DNA of 64,000 nt from Stropharia rugosoannulata (GCA_028532985.1 JANCIK010000001.1:310001-374000); one strand, 5' to 3'; positions 48,894 through 59,844 are shown, counted from the stretch's first letter. Program-made: numbers and translations. The notes: generated by a model not told the origin, from the letters alone.

Positions 48894-49759
48894 TGTTGTT
48901 GCGGGAGAATTCAAGTTCAAGTTCTTTGGGATGAGAGAAATGATATCGAATAAGTGCGTCCTTTTATACCAGTTCTTGGAGAGTGACTCTGTATCTGCAA
49001 AGCGGTGGCACAAATCACCGTGATGATTATTTGTCACAATAACTTCATTTTTGGTGTAGTCGGCTGGGCCTACAAAGTACTAGCAGTTCTTCATTGCGGC
49101 AGTGTGGCCTCAATGCATTTAATAGAACAGACGTACATAACAGTATCGAAGCCCCCTACGGATTCCTTTGCCGCCGCATTCTGTATTTAGGCAATACATA
49201 TTGAATGGAAGTAATATACATGGTTAGACCGAGTTCCATCATGTAACCGAACTAATAAGCGCCTGAAGCTGTATTTGCAGCATTATCTCATACTAAGGTT
49301 AGCTTCGGGTTCGGTAACTTGAAGGCAAACACGTTGTCTTGTACATTGTCACTTGACACTGTACCGAAGATCATCGCATATGGATCTACTATACGGTCAT
49401 GTATACCTACTTGTGCACGGACTCGCTGCATAGTAGTTTATTCACAACCAAAGATATCAAGGCAGGCAAACATCATCATTTACCTTGTCCAACTGGAAGT
49501 ATTGCCGCCGCTCTATTACAGCGCAGCTCTATGCACACCTTCTGTCCCTGGTCAGGTAGTACCACACCACGCCCAGTCCTCGCGGTCGATACTAGACAAC
49601 GCTCCAGACCTTAACACCTTGTTCATCAAGGACTTGAAATCAAGAATTTGGATCTCTGCAACCATAGTCTCTCACGTCAGCACACTGTATAAAATTAAAT
49701 TTATCGCTGGGTGGGTTGGTGTTCACTGAAATCGAGGCAACATGCAGCCAACTAGGCGT

Positions 49760-50287
49760 GGGAAGAATAGGAATAACTCTGACGGTATGAGCCAGCCCTA
49801 CTAAGCGAACATGCTCCCCATAACATGTGATCTGTCCACTCGCACCACCGTGGCTGAGTCATTTGCCATCGCGGAGTGCCTCAATGAAACCTACATATTA
49901 CCCACCCAGGCTATTCCCAGGCAATACAGTGGCACTTCAAACCACTTTCGATCACACCCTGCGCAGCATAGCACTCCTCAAGTTCATGATGTTCGATGCA
50001 TATGCATGCAGTTTTGGCTAGCCGTACTTAGAGAGAACGAAAGAAGAGGCCATTAGACAACCCCTGGAGAAACTTGCACCGATCGGAGATGATACACTGG
50101 CTCAGTGAAAGAAAGTGAAGGCGGGCTTCGTCGTAGTGAATGGATAGTTCGGGAGGACAGAGGGCCCGTTTCTTACGGGAAGCTCGTGAGCGGATTTTGT
50201 CCTCGGCTCTTGGCCCGCCTGGTTCAAGGCCGTCAAGCCGTGGAACCAGGTGTTTACATGAACTTGGACCACATCGTAATTGTGTAA
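49760..50287 (+). pseudogene. Glutathione transferase pseudogene (palindrome copy 1)
   Basis: Corresponds to exon 2 of the GST gene, and is more decayed than the copy at 37499: AESFAIAECL is kept, but stops and deletions follow, and the helix region (GPVSYGKL) is shifted. An exact mirror lies at 50932-51459. Confidence 0.7.
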
Positions 50288-50380
50288 ACCGTGCCAGCAT
50301 TACCATTAGACTCATCGAAGTTCTAGATTTGCCGGGCGCTAATTAATGGCGAATTACATGCAGCGTATATCATATGGCAC

Positions 50381-50838
50381 AAGGTTCCAATTTTATCACT
50401 AATAGTTCCTCTAAAATCAATTAGTGCCCTAAAGCATGGACCTAAACCTAGCCCGAACCGTTCTTTGTACGTGTACAAAGAATTCAAACTACGAAATTCC
50501 GAAGTTTTATTGTCCGACAGTCATACGGTTGGCAGGGGTTGGACAGCAATGTAGTCGATAAGCATTGTTAAATCAATCCCATATCTACACCAGATGTAAA
50601 CTCTGATAGCCAACTTGAACTATAGAGTTTATGGGGTCTTTTCAAAGAGATATTCAACGTTGGCGGACGAAAAAATATTAGATCTATTTTTATCACACCT
50701 GTCGCAACCCATAACCCCTCAAAACCCATAGCCTAGGGTGATTCCCAATGGGTATGGGTTATGAGGGAGTAAACTGTACCAACCTTATGCTCTTCAAGCG
50801 AATACTGGCGTGCGTAGTACTTTGCACGTTCATGCGGG
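50381..50838. other. 458 bp palindrome spacer
   Basis: The unique centre of the palindrome. Its last 60 bp (50779-50838) resemble arm A near 38146-38205, showing that the right arm is the ancestral side. The rest is AT-rich, with an 8 bp perfect hairpin (CTTTGTAC-GT-GTACAAAG) near 50463-50480 and imperfect inverted CCCATA/TATGGG blocks near 50708-50765. No gene is present. Confidence 0.7.
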
Positions 50839-50931
50839 GTGCCATATGATATACGCTGCATGTAATTCGCCATTAATTAGCGCCCGGCAAATCTAGAACT
50901 TCGATGAGTCTAATGGTAATGCTGGCACGGT

Positions 50932-51459
50932 TTACACAATTACGATGTGGTCCAAGTTCATGTAAACACCTGGTTCCACGGCTTGACGGCCTTGAACCAG
51001 GCGGGCCAAGAGCCGAGGACAAAATCCGCTCACGAGCTTCCCGTAAGAAACGGGCCCTCTGTCCTCCCGAACTATCCATTCACTACGACGAAGCCCGCCT
51101 TCACTTTCTTTCACTGAGCCAGTGTATCATCTCCGATCGGTGCAAGTTTCTCCAGGGGTTGTCTAATGGCCTCTTCTTTCGTTCTCTCTAAGTACGGCTA
51201 GCCAAAACTGCATGCATATGCATCGAACATCATGAACTTGAGGAGTGCTATGCTGCGCAGGGTGTGATCGAAAGTGGTTTGAAGTGCCACTGTATTGCCT
51301 GGGAATAGCCTGGGTGGGTAATATGTAGGTTTCATTGAGGCACTCCGCGATGGCAAATGACTCAGCCACGGTGGTGCGAGTGGACAGATCACATGTTATG
51401 GGGAGCATGTTCGCTTAGTAGGGCTGGCTCATACCGTCAGAGTTATTCCCTATTCTTCC
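50932..51459 (-). pseudogene. Glutathione transferase pseudogene (palindrome copy 2)
   Basis: Mirror of 49760-50287, with the same stops and deletions. Confidence 0.7.
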
Positions 51460-52250
51460 CACGCCTAGTTGGCTGCATGTTGCCTCGATTTCAGTGAACA
51501 CCAACCCACCCAGCGATAAATTTAATTTTATACAGTGTGCTGACGTGAGAGACTATGGTTGCAGAGATCCAAATTCTTGATTTCAAGTCCTTGATGAACA
51601 AGGTGTTAAGGTCTGGAGCGTTGTCTAGTATCGACCGCGAGGACTGGGCGTGGTGTGGTACTACCTGACCAGGGACAGAAGGTGTGCATAGAGCTGCGCT
51701 GTAATAGAGCGGCGGCAATACTTCCAGTTGGACAAGGTAAATGATGATGTTTGCCTGCCTTGATATCTTTGGTTGTGAATAAACTACTATGCAGCGAGTC
51801 CGTGCACAAGTAGGTATACATGACCGTATAGTAGATCCATATGCGATGATCTTCGGTACAGTGTCAAGTGACAATGTACAAGACAACGTGTTTGCCTTCA
51901 AGTTACCGAACCCGAAGCTAACCTTAGTATGAGATAATGCTGCAAATACAGCTTCAGGCGCTTATTAGTTCGGTTACATGATGGAACTCGGTCTAACCAT
52001 GTATATTACTTCCATTCAATATGTATTGCCTAAATACAGAATGCGGCGGCAAAGGAATCCGTAGGGGCTTCGATACTGTTATGTACGTCTGTTCTATTAA
52101 ATGCATTGAGGCCACACTGCCGCAATGAAGAACTGCTAGTACTTTGTAGGCCCAGCCGACTACACCAAAAATGAAGTTATTGTGACAAATAATCATCACG
52201 GTGATTTGTGCCACCGCTTTGCAGATACAGAGTCACTCTCCAAGAACTGG

Positions 52251-52258
52251 TATAAAAG
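52251..52258 (+). promoter_or_regulatory. TATA box
   Basis: TATAAAAG 75 bp upstream of the PAN-like gene ATG. It is also kept in the mirror copy and in the diverged copy at 46181. Confidence 0.6.
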
Positions 52259-52325
52259 GACGCACTTATTCGATATCATTTCTCTCATCCCAAAGAACTT
52301 GAACTTGAATTCTCCCGCAACAACA

Positions 52326-52867
52326 ATGTCTCGCACTCTCTTCCAGACTCTTCTCCCATTTATTGCTGTCTTCGCAATTGCGGCACCGGTTTCTGCAGTC
52401 CAATACGCTGTCTACCCTGGCGTCGACATGGTCGGCTCAGACGTATGCTGAAACATTCACCTCTGAATTGGTTTGCGCATCTGATAATGCGTTTGTCTAG
52501 ATGGCCGTTGTCAACAACCTCACTGAGGTTGCATGTCTCCAGACATGCAGTGCAAACACAGGCATGAAACTCATTATGCCTGCGTAAGTAGAAGGACTAC
52601 TGACCGTTCATTTTCAGGCCTTGGTTGCGTCGGTTACGTTTATGCGCCGTACGGCGTAGCCAACTCTGGCACATCCAGGTGCTTCCTCAAGAAGGCTATC
52701 ACTCAATCGAGCATTCAGACGGCTGCTGCTGCACAGCCCCTCACGTTTGCGCAGCTTGGAGCATGTGGACAGTAAGTTGGATCAATGAATCTCCAGTTAT
52801 ATAGGTGCTGACTTTCTCTGTTAGGGTTACCACCCCCAGCCCAGCTTGCTATGTAGTCAACTTGTAA
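52326..52867 (+). CDS. PAN/Apple-like secreted protein (palindrome copy 2)
   Basis: Four exons (52326-52442, 52501-52561, 52618-52771, 52825-52867) give 124 residues. A signal peptide of about 24 residues ends at VSA. The mature domain has six cysteines (51, 55, 63, 81, 109, 119). PGVDMVGSD, CLQTC and RCFLKK suggest a PAN_4/Apple-type domain, which binds carbohydrate or protein outside the cell; the assignment is by motif order only. Intron 2 (52562-52617) has a GC donor (ACAG|gcatga). The last exon was found because CAG|TAA is resolved by a gtaagt donor, and all three family members keep TTPSPACY..NL. The identical gene lies on the other arm, divergently arranged. Confidence 0.7.
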
Positions 52868-53765
52868 TAATTGTTCAAGCTGTAGTATGCATCGTTGAGA
52901 CTGTTGTACATAGTCGGAGGACGCGACGTGTTTGTAAATGTCAAATAAGATGTGATTTTGCGTGCTACGAAAGGTTTTAAGCATCGTATGCGCTATCACA
53001 GGCTATCAGACGGAGTTTTATCCGCTTTTCCCGTCTTTACACGGCCAAGTTTTTACGTCAAAAGAATATCAATACACAGTCATCTAAGTGCGTGTATCAA
53101 TACCGGGGTACTTACGTACGGTCATGTATTGTGATGGTAGTTAAATCAAGTGAGGATTTTGTATCACTATTCCGAGCCTAGTCTCTAGTAGTGGCAGTGC
53201 GATAACGGTAACTGTAATTTAGGAGACCGTCACACTGTAGACGATGCTGCCGCCGACCTGCCGCTCCATCACCATCAAGTCTTGAAGTAAGCCCTGTTAT
53301 GAGGGACGTGCATAATAGATTTGGTGGTGACCGAGTAAGAAGAACTTGAGATTTAGAATAAGTACATGATTATCAAAGCTACATTGGGTGCAAGTACTAA
53401 TACATAATGACTATGGCTACATCTGGTTATAAAAGTACATGGTTGGGTATTAATACATGACAACCTTCTGGTTGCTTCACAGACAGCCGAACTCAACAAG
53501 AGTAAATCACAAATCGCAATAGCTTACAATTCACGAACTAGGCCGAGCATGGTGCAAGATGGTCAGCAAGCACAGTAGCGGTAAATGGGTGATATTTCCA
53601 CGGATAAAAGACTGCGCAAGTCCTCCGAGCGGTATTTCTTCGACGTTCGGTAATCACTGGACCCTAGTGCTGCCGGTGTGCAAATTGTTCGTGGTGGGCT
53701 GTGTGCAAGTCCATCGACCAACCCTAAATAAGTACGGCCCACGTGCGTAGATCAGATCATCTTGA

Positions 53766-55342
53766 TCATCTTGCCGCGCTTTTCTTCATTTCCCTGCGAT
53801 ACATCGGTCCCTCGACTTTGAAGGTGCTGAAGCCCGCAGCCATCCTGGAATGTGGTGGTAAGTACTTATCTATAGGCCTGATTGTAGATGATAAATATGC
53901 TCACTTCTCATTGGCCGTCACCTCGTTTTTGGGCGGGCGCCCAGGCCCACGCCTTTTGCCGGTCGTCGTTATCAACGTGCTGGACGAGGAGGAGGCAGCA
54001 GTGGACGCCGACGCCTTTAACTCAGCCTTCGGAGCAGACGGGAGGGGTTTCACAACGCGCGCTTGGAGTAAATATTAGAACAAAGTAGTTGGGAAGAAGT
54101 GCGCATGGTACGTACGTTTCTTCTGTTGTACATCATCTTCAAATGACGGCGCGTCGTCGTCATCTTGCTTCCTCTTCCCTAATGCATTAACTAACATCAG
54201 CTAACAGGCGAAGAAACACGCTAAGCAAAAACAAACCTTTGTTCGCGGTCGCGTGTGATGCGACGTTGGCCTTGACATCCGGTGAAACAGCCGAACTCGC
54301 GGATGATGAAGACGTTTGACCAGTCGTGTAACGCGTTTCGCTGTACGAATGCGGATCTCCCGGCCTGTTGATTTCTGTATCAGCATCAACGGTCCATGAT
54401 GGGATGACAAACATACCTTTGCTCTGGAAGTGTTTGCTGGGTGCTGTGCCCAGCGAACTCCTGGTCCCAACAGCCACTTCCGCTGGATGGGCCGTCAGAG
54501 TACATGTAATTGTTTGAGTCATTCGCATCGTCGGCAAAGTTGTTGCCGCGTACGGAATACTACAGGCTGAATTTAACACAATGATGTTTATTTAATTTAA
54601 TTTTCAATCTGAGCTCACCTGTTCGTTTTGCGTGTGCGAATTACCCAAGACCGGTGTGTCCAGAGGTTGACCGTAACCGCCTGACCAAGTCATAGCCGAT
54701 AGACTGGAGTAGTAAGGCTGGCCGTATGAGTAGTCATCTACCGAAGGCGTAGCCGGCTGATATGCATTGTGTGCTTGTACTCTGTTATAGTCGAAGGGCC
54801 GTTGCGGGGCGACGAGAGAAGGATTATAGGCAAAAGATGACGAGGCCCGGGCGGCTGCAGGTGAAAATTCTTGGTACGAAGGCTGGCTCTTGTTTTGATA
54901 GCCTGTCCATTGTGGAACATCACAGTCTAGAGACATTCAATTAGAATTATTTTATGCACAGAAATGATCATAAGCAGATACATACGCGAAGTTATTTGGT
55001 CGTAGACATTGTACAATAGGAAATTTTTAATTGAAGCTGCTCTTTGCTTCCGTGCATTCATGTACTTTTCGTCTACAGGAGAGTCAGCGATCGATGACGA
55101 CGTTTAAGAGAGAGTTGATGTGACTCACAGCTAGGCCACGAATCGATACGGAATATTTTTCTGGGATCCCATGGATCCGGCTCCTCGAAAACATAGGGGA
55201 AATACCCCCAGTTGTCGAAAAAACAATCCCCGAGCTTGTGGTCGAGATTTGTGAGGACGCAGCACATTGCGCAGACGTGGTACGTCTGCAGCAAAAACCG
55301 CGTAAAGCCATCTATGGTATAAATTGAAGGATAGGTGGCCAT
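53766..55342 (-). CDS. AT-hook-containing protein (copy B)
   Basis: Eight exons on the minus strand (55129-55342, 54986-55072, 54619-54926, 54417-54559, 54237-54364, 54116-54190, 53905-54061, 53766-53844) give 396 residues. Exons 1, 2, 4, 7 and 8 have the same lengths as copy A, and all length changes elsewhere are multiples of three, so coding has been maintained. The aromatic/cysteine N-terminal module, Tyr/Gln-rich middle, KRKQDDDD stretch and the AT-hook (RRGPGRPPKNE) are all kept. The disordered parts have diverged most. It is probably a nuclear DNA-binding paralogue. Confidence 0.75.
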
Positions 55343-55439
55343 TGCGATGTTTTTCTGTATTGGCGGGAAGGAATGAAGGTCCAAGCTCGCAGACATGCTC
55401 GAGCTTTATACAGTATTCGGCGATTGACTACTGTGAGAA

Positions 55440-55745
55440 TTGTGCCACCCACAACGTTGGCCACTGTGTGTATTGCTTTACGCTTCAAGCTTAGTGGGTT
55501 TGCTTGTCGGCGTCAGTATGATATCGTGCCTCATGTTTGGCCCCGCTGACGTGCGCCCTACGAAAGCAGCGCGTTATCGTCCGAGGCCAACTAACCGAGG
55601 TATGGGTGCCATTGAAAGTGGCCAAAGGAAGAAATATCATCTGGCCGTAAAGCGTATCATCAAGACTTCTGCTATAAATACCAGTATCAAGGGTGTACTG
55701 TGTGTGCGCGGTGGACAAATTATTTCCCACTGAACTGTAGAGCAA
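55440..55745. other. Conserved unassigned frame in arm A'
   Basis: Mirror of 33048-33353. The frames on both strands remain open with few changes. Function is unknown. Confidence 0.3.
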
Positions 55746-56389
55746 GACCAGAGAGTTCTATATCCACCTATAACGCAGAGCGTTCAGGATCAGAAGACAG
55801 ATGATCTCTCTGTACTAAGTAAAGCTAGTTGTTCTGGAAATGGTCAGTATGACCCACTTGCTATTCCGAAGCTGCGCACTGCGGTACCCCAGTGTCCACA
55901 CCGGGACCTCAGGTGTATTTTAGGGCGCTACGCCACCCGCGCGTGGTACATAGAACATATGCACTACAGATTCAAGTTTCCTCCGTTGATCGTACTTTAT
56001 AATGATCTTACATCATTTCTAGTGATTTTAAATGAAGATTCTTCAATAAAACGGAAAAGAGAAGAAACAATTTTACTTCTGGCTATTATTTAATTAATTT
56101 TAAGATGTCTTTCCATGTACATGAACGCTCGAACACCTGCAGCGAGACTAATCTTTAAGCGAGAGGGCGCGCTTTCCCTTCTCATATGTGCGCAGCATAG
56201 TAATAGCATTTGTGCACAATTTCTTCGAGCTCTGCGAGAGCAAGTAACTAGTTCTTCCTAACGCTGCTGTACCGAAGAAAAATAATCTTTAAATACGAAA
56301 GCAGAGGTGGTCATGAATTAATGATTTCCTGACTGATAACTATACTCATTAGACTATACTCATTAGCCGGCCCTAAACAGGCAAGTGAG

Positions 56390-57117
56390 ATAGCCAGGGA
56401 TGTCGCAACGGCTCGCTGGACCTTCTCTTTCCACCCTTGTTCTGCTCCTATGCCATTGCACGTATAGTCGAAAGGCCTGTATGTTTTATACTGGAGTTGC
56501 ATCTCAATCGTGAGTACTTCAGTAGTGACTTACGACTCTCATGATTCATTTTCCTTGTTCATGGCTGTCCCTTTGCTTGGCCTCGGTACGTGATGGTTCT
56601 CCCGAACCAATCCGGCCACCAATGAGAAATGGGGCCCACTGTTGCGTTTGAAAGTCTTCCTGGCCTTCCCGAAGGACGCATGTATCATCCCTCTCCTGCA
56701 CGCATCCGCGCTATATCTCATATCAGCTCTGGCGATTTACACAGGGACTGGAACAGGCTCTGGACAATATCAGGTGGCTCCCTACTGCATAGGCATATGT
56801 TCAAGTATAATGGGAGGATCCGTTCTGAAGTGCTTTCTACCCTCCCAGCTTCCGTCGCTCCGTGGACCACAATATTGTCCTTTTACGACGACCTCTGCCT
56901 GATGTTCGCATGGCTCTGTCTGACCCGGTGTAAATACAATTGCACACTCGTACAGTTCTCTGATTGGCGGCATTTTATCCATGAGACTACATCGGACGTA
57001 TGCTACTCTGCGCGTGTATGTGGGTCGTCGTACCTGCAACGTCACCGTTCCTGTAGCCACTTGCGCTACTGTGTCGGGCTGAGTTTGATGTTGGTCAATC
57101 ATTGAGAGTGTTGCCAA
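56390..57117. other. Conserved unassigned segment in arm A'
   Basis: Mirror of 31696-32432. The frames 56629-57105 (plus) and 56782-57117 (minus) are open, and differ from arm A by substitutions and a 9 bp in-frame insertion. The hydrophobic N-terminal frame seen in arm A is broken here by indels near 56390-56460. Confidence 0.3.
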
Positions 57118-57234
57118 TTAGTGAATTGTATGATTCGTCAGTTTATCCATTCGCCAGTTGCTAATAAAGTGTCATGGACTGTTCACGAACCGGGGGGGTT
57201 GGCCCGATTAAAGGTATACTTGGAATGTAGACCT

Positions 57235-57285
57235 GCCGTCAGGGTTCTTCCCGGCCTCAAGCCCGAATTTCTCGTATACCTATAC
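57235..57285 (-). pseudogene. 50 bp fragment of GST exon 2
   Basis: Reverse complement of about 30873-30925 of the GST gene (the part coding VYEKFGLE to KNPDG), directly joined to arm A'. Confidence 0.7.
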
Positions 57286-58024
57286 CAGTTCTTCCTAACT
57301 CCGGGCGGACCTGCTGTGCCTCACAACAGATGGGACTTCTGCCTGCAAAGCTCCCTTCAATTGACATACTCTACACACCTGCCATTCACTCTGCGGGATC
57401 ACGTTAAACTTCGACCAATGCCATCAGCCACAGGCGACTGTCAGTTAATGTGCCCGATTGGCCATCTCGTTCATGAAGGGACATCATGCGTACCTTTGCT
57501 CTGTGTCGTTCATGGGGAAGCGTGCCCTGTTATCACCCCGCTCCGATAGCGTTCAGCTGCCGGGACGGGCAGAGTCTATCAAATCTATCGTAAACATGTC
57601 CTTCTTTCATTTATTTACTCAGGACCATAGCGTATTGTCCTTATCGATCGGAGGAGAAGGTGGATGTCTACTTTTCAGTGCGGCGCTGCTCTTGAAGCTT
57701 GAAGGATGAATATGAATACAGCTGCAAGTCCATATGTATTATCCAGGTGCATGCTTTGTGTATTTGCCCACCGTGCATTGTGTGATTAAAGATAGAAGTA
57801 GGAGCTTTTGAGAGAACATTAGTAGTAATAGGGCATGTGATGCTTCCGCACTCTGAGTCTCTTTCTTTGTAGCTACGCTCTTGTGAATCAGAGGGCTCAT
57901 TGAAGGTAAAACATAGAACCAGTATATATTTTATCAAGATCTAAGTATACAGTTAACAGATCCTTTCATATCTGTAAATACAGCTGTAACATAGGAAGTG
58001 AACAAGGTGAATTACCAAAGACTA
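57286..58024. other. No supported gene
   Basis: Short frames only; outer flank of the duplication. Confidence 0.45.
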
Positions 58025-58713
58025 CTTTATCTAGAGGTTGACCGTCAACGTCTCTGACCAAGTCGCCGATGATGGACTGGAGTAGTAGGGTTGGCCTTAC
58101 GCGTAGTCATCTACCGAAGACGTAACCGGCTAAATTGCATATTGGACCTGCATTGCGTTTTAGACAAAGGGCTGTTGGGGAGCGACGAGGGAGGGGTCGT
58201 AGGCAAAAGAAAACGGGGTGGCTGCAGGCGAGAATTCATGGAACGGAGGTTGGCTCTCGTTCTGGTACCCTGTCCATAGTGGCACATCCGAGTCTAGAGA
58301 TATAGAATTAGAATGGTTTGATGCACAGCGATGAGCGGCATAACTAGATACGTACACGAAGTTATTTGGTCGTAGACGTTGTACAATAAGAAAATTTTAA
58401 TTGAAGCTGTTCTTTGCTTTCGTGCGTTCATGTACTTCTCGTCTACAGGAGGGTAAGCGATCGGTGGTGTTTAAAAGAGGAGTTGATGCGGCTCACAGCT
58501 AGGCCACGAATCGACACGGAATATTTTCCTGGGATCCCATGGACTCTCCGGCTCCTCGAAAACATAGGGGAAGTACCCCCAGTTGTCGAAGAAGCAATCA
58601 CCGAGCTTGTGCTCGAGATTGGTGAGAACACAGCACATTGCGCAGACGTGGTACGTCTGCAGCAAGAACTGCGTAAATCCATCTATGGTATAAATTGAAG
58701 GATAGGTGGCCAT
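58025..58713 (-). pseudogene. Truncated AT-hook gene copy
   Basis: Exon 1 from the ATG at 58711-58713, exon 2 and the first part of exon 3 (VPLWTGYQNESQPPFHEF) are recognisable. Exon 3 then meets a stop (PQQPFV, stop) and decays, and exons 4-8, including the AT-hook, are missing. The promoter is also lost: similarity ends at the start codon. Confidence 0.7.
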
Positions 58714-59107
58714 TGCGACACGGTATGTAGTAGAGAACCGGGATTTGTGATCATGCCACGGCACGCGCAAACAGGGAGCGACGCTTTCAGCATCTTCGTG
58801 AAGGGCTCGGTGTTCGTTGCGATGTTACGCAAGACTTGGTTGGGGTAAGAATAAAGGATGACCACACAGTGTGTTGTGCGACGCGCTTTTTGTACTCATC
58901 CAATGTGTTTTGGAAGTGGAATTATTCGCACGAAGTTTGTCGATGTACGCATCGCACCAAGCTTTAAGCTTTAAGCTGGGTCCCGTCATTTTATTCGATT
59001 GAAGCTCGAAGTCCGAAGCTTGAAGCTTATGACAGGGCGACTTCGAAACATGTATGATGACAGAGAAAAATCTCCCAAACCTCTGCTGTAGTAGCCCAAC
59101 CAATTGA
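58714..59107. other. No supported gene
   Basis: Includes repeated AAGCTT / TTGAAGC motifs near 58960-59030, similar to the run near 3209. Confidence 0.4.
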
Positions 59108-59216
59108 ATACTCAGCTCGGAGCACGCGGTCTGTAAGTTGGATGATTATGCGTATATAGGTTCTGACTTTCTTACTAGTACCGTCTAATCAATGACAGTT
59201 GACTTGTAATAGACAG
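59108..59216 (+). pseudogene. 3' remnant of a PAN-like gene
   Basis: Begins CTCAGCTCGGAGCA, then a gtaagttgg donor and an intron-like sequence matching the last intron of the PAN-like genes, and ends TTGACTTGTAAT as in their last exon. All upstream exons are missing. Confidence 0.6.
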
Positions 59217-59768
59217 TCACGGTCGGGTTAGATGGCCCCCGTAGTCAAATGCTGTGCGTTCATAAGCTGTCAGAATGACTTGATTCTGTTGAACTCCTAA
59301 TTCACGCAGGCGCTATGAGCGAGGTGGAGGTTTGTCCACGCCTTCCCTGTTTACACCGTAATTACCCACGTTCCGGTCTTAACACCCAACTTCCAACTTC
59401 GCCTTAAGTTATTACCAGGTGGCCGCTGGTCTTTGTCCTGTTCCGATAATTGCCGGACTTCGGAGCGGCATGCCAACCAAACAAAGAACGAGGTCACGGT
59501 GACAATCTGACTTGAATTTGACTATCGGAATTTCTCCAAAGTTTCTCTCTTCAAAATCGCTACTAAATATGCTTAGTGGACTCTTGCGGATCTCATCGAC
59601 CTACATAACTTGATACGCATGTTACTTGTTTAGCCTGGGATTAGTCCGGGATGCATACTGGCGGCTAACTGGCAGGCTGTCTCGGACCTCTTCGTCATCT
59701 TCGTCAAGATAAATATCTGCCAGCCACACTCGACCTCGTACCGATCCAAATGGCATCCGCTTTCCCTG
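59217..59768. other. Intergenic
   Basis: No gene recognised; promoter side of the following gene. Confidence 0.45.
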
Positions 59769-59776
59769 TATATAAG
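59769..59776 (+). promoter_or_regulatory. TATA box
   Basis: TATATAAG 69 bp upstream of the ATG at 59845. Confidence 0.55.
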
Positions 59777-59844
59777 GCTTGTATCGACGCATGGAAATGC
59801 AGAACTCACACCTTCACCTTCATTTACTTCAAACCACATCTCAA

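Larger units (their letters stand above)
47868..50380 (+). repeat. Left arm of a near-perfect palindrome
   Basis: 2,513 bp, the reverse complement of 50839-53351. Paired coordinates sum to 101219 across most of the arm. I saw only two differences, both single-base homopolymer length changes (C5 against C4 near 49150; GG against GGG near 49770). The arm contains a PAN-like gene, its promoter and a GST pseudogene. The part between these, about 49,040-49,760, has no recognised gene. The outer junction is at TCTCAAGTTC and the inner at ATGGCAC. Confidence 0.9.
50839..53351 (-). repeat. Right arm of a near-perfect palindrome
   Basis: Reverse complement of 47868-50380. This side continues seamlessly into the longer arm A' homology in both directions. 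The left arm does not, so the left arm is the newer copy. Confidence 0.9.
50779..57234 (-). repeat. Right arm of the large inverted segmental duplication
   Basis: Inverted counterpart of 31579-38205. It carries the GST pseudogene, an intact PAN-like gene, an intact AT-hook gene and the unassigned conserved segments in mirror order. At its outer end it abuts a 50 bp piece of GST exon 2, which shows that the original duplication extended into the GST gene and later lost about 650 bp. Confidence 0.8.

Noticed and set aside
50708..50765. Telomere-like AACCC repeats in the palindrome spacer
   Set aside because: The units are irregular and too few; they are not TTAGGG arrays.
52326..52867. Reading the small secreted proteins as cerato-platanins
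   Set aside because: Size and secretion fit, but the YD..YD and C-terminal motifs of that family are missing. The cysteine layout and PGVDMVGSD / RCFLKK fit a PAN-like domain better.
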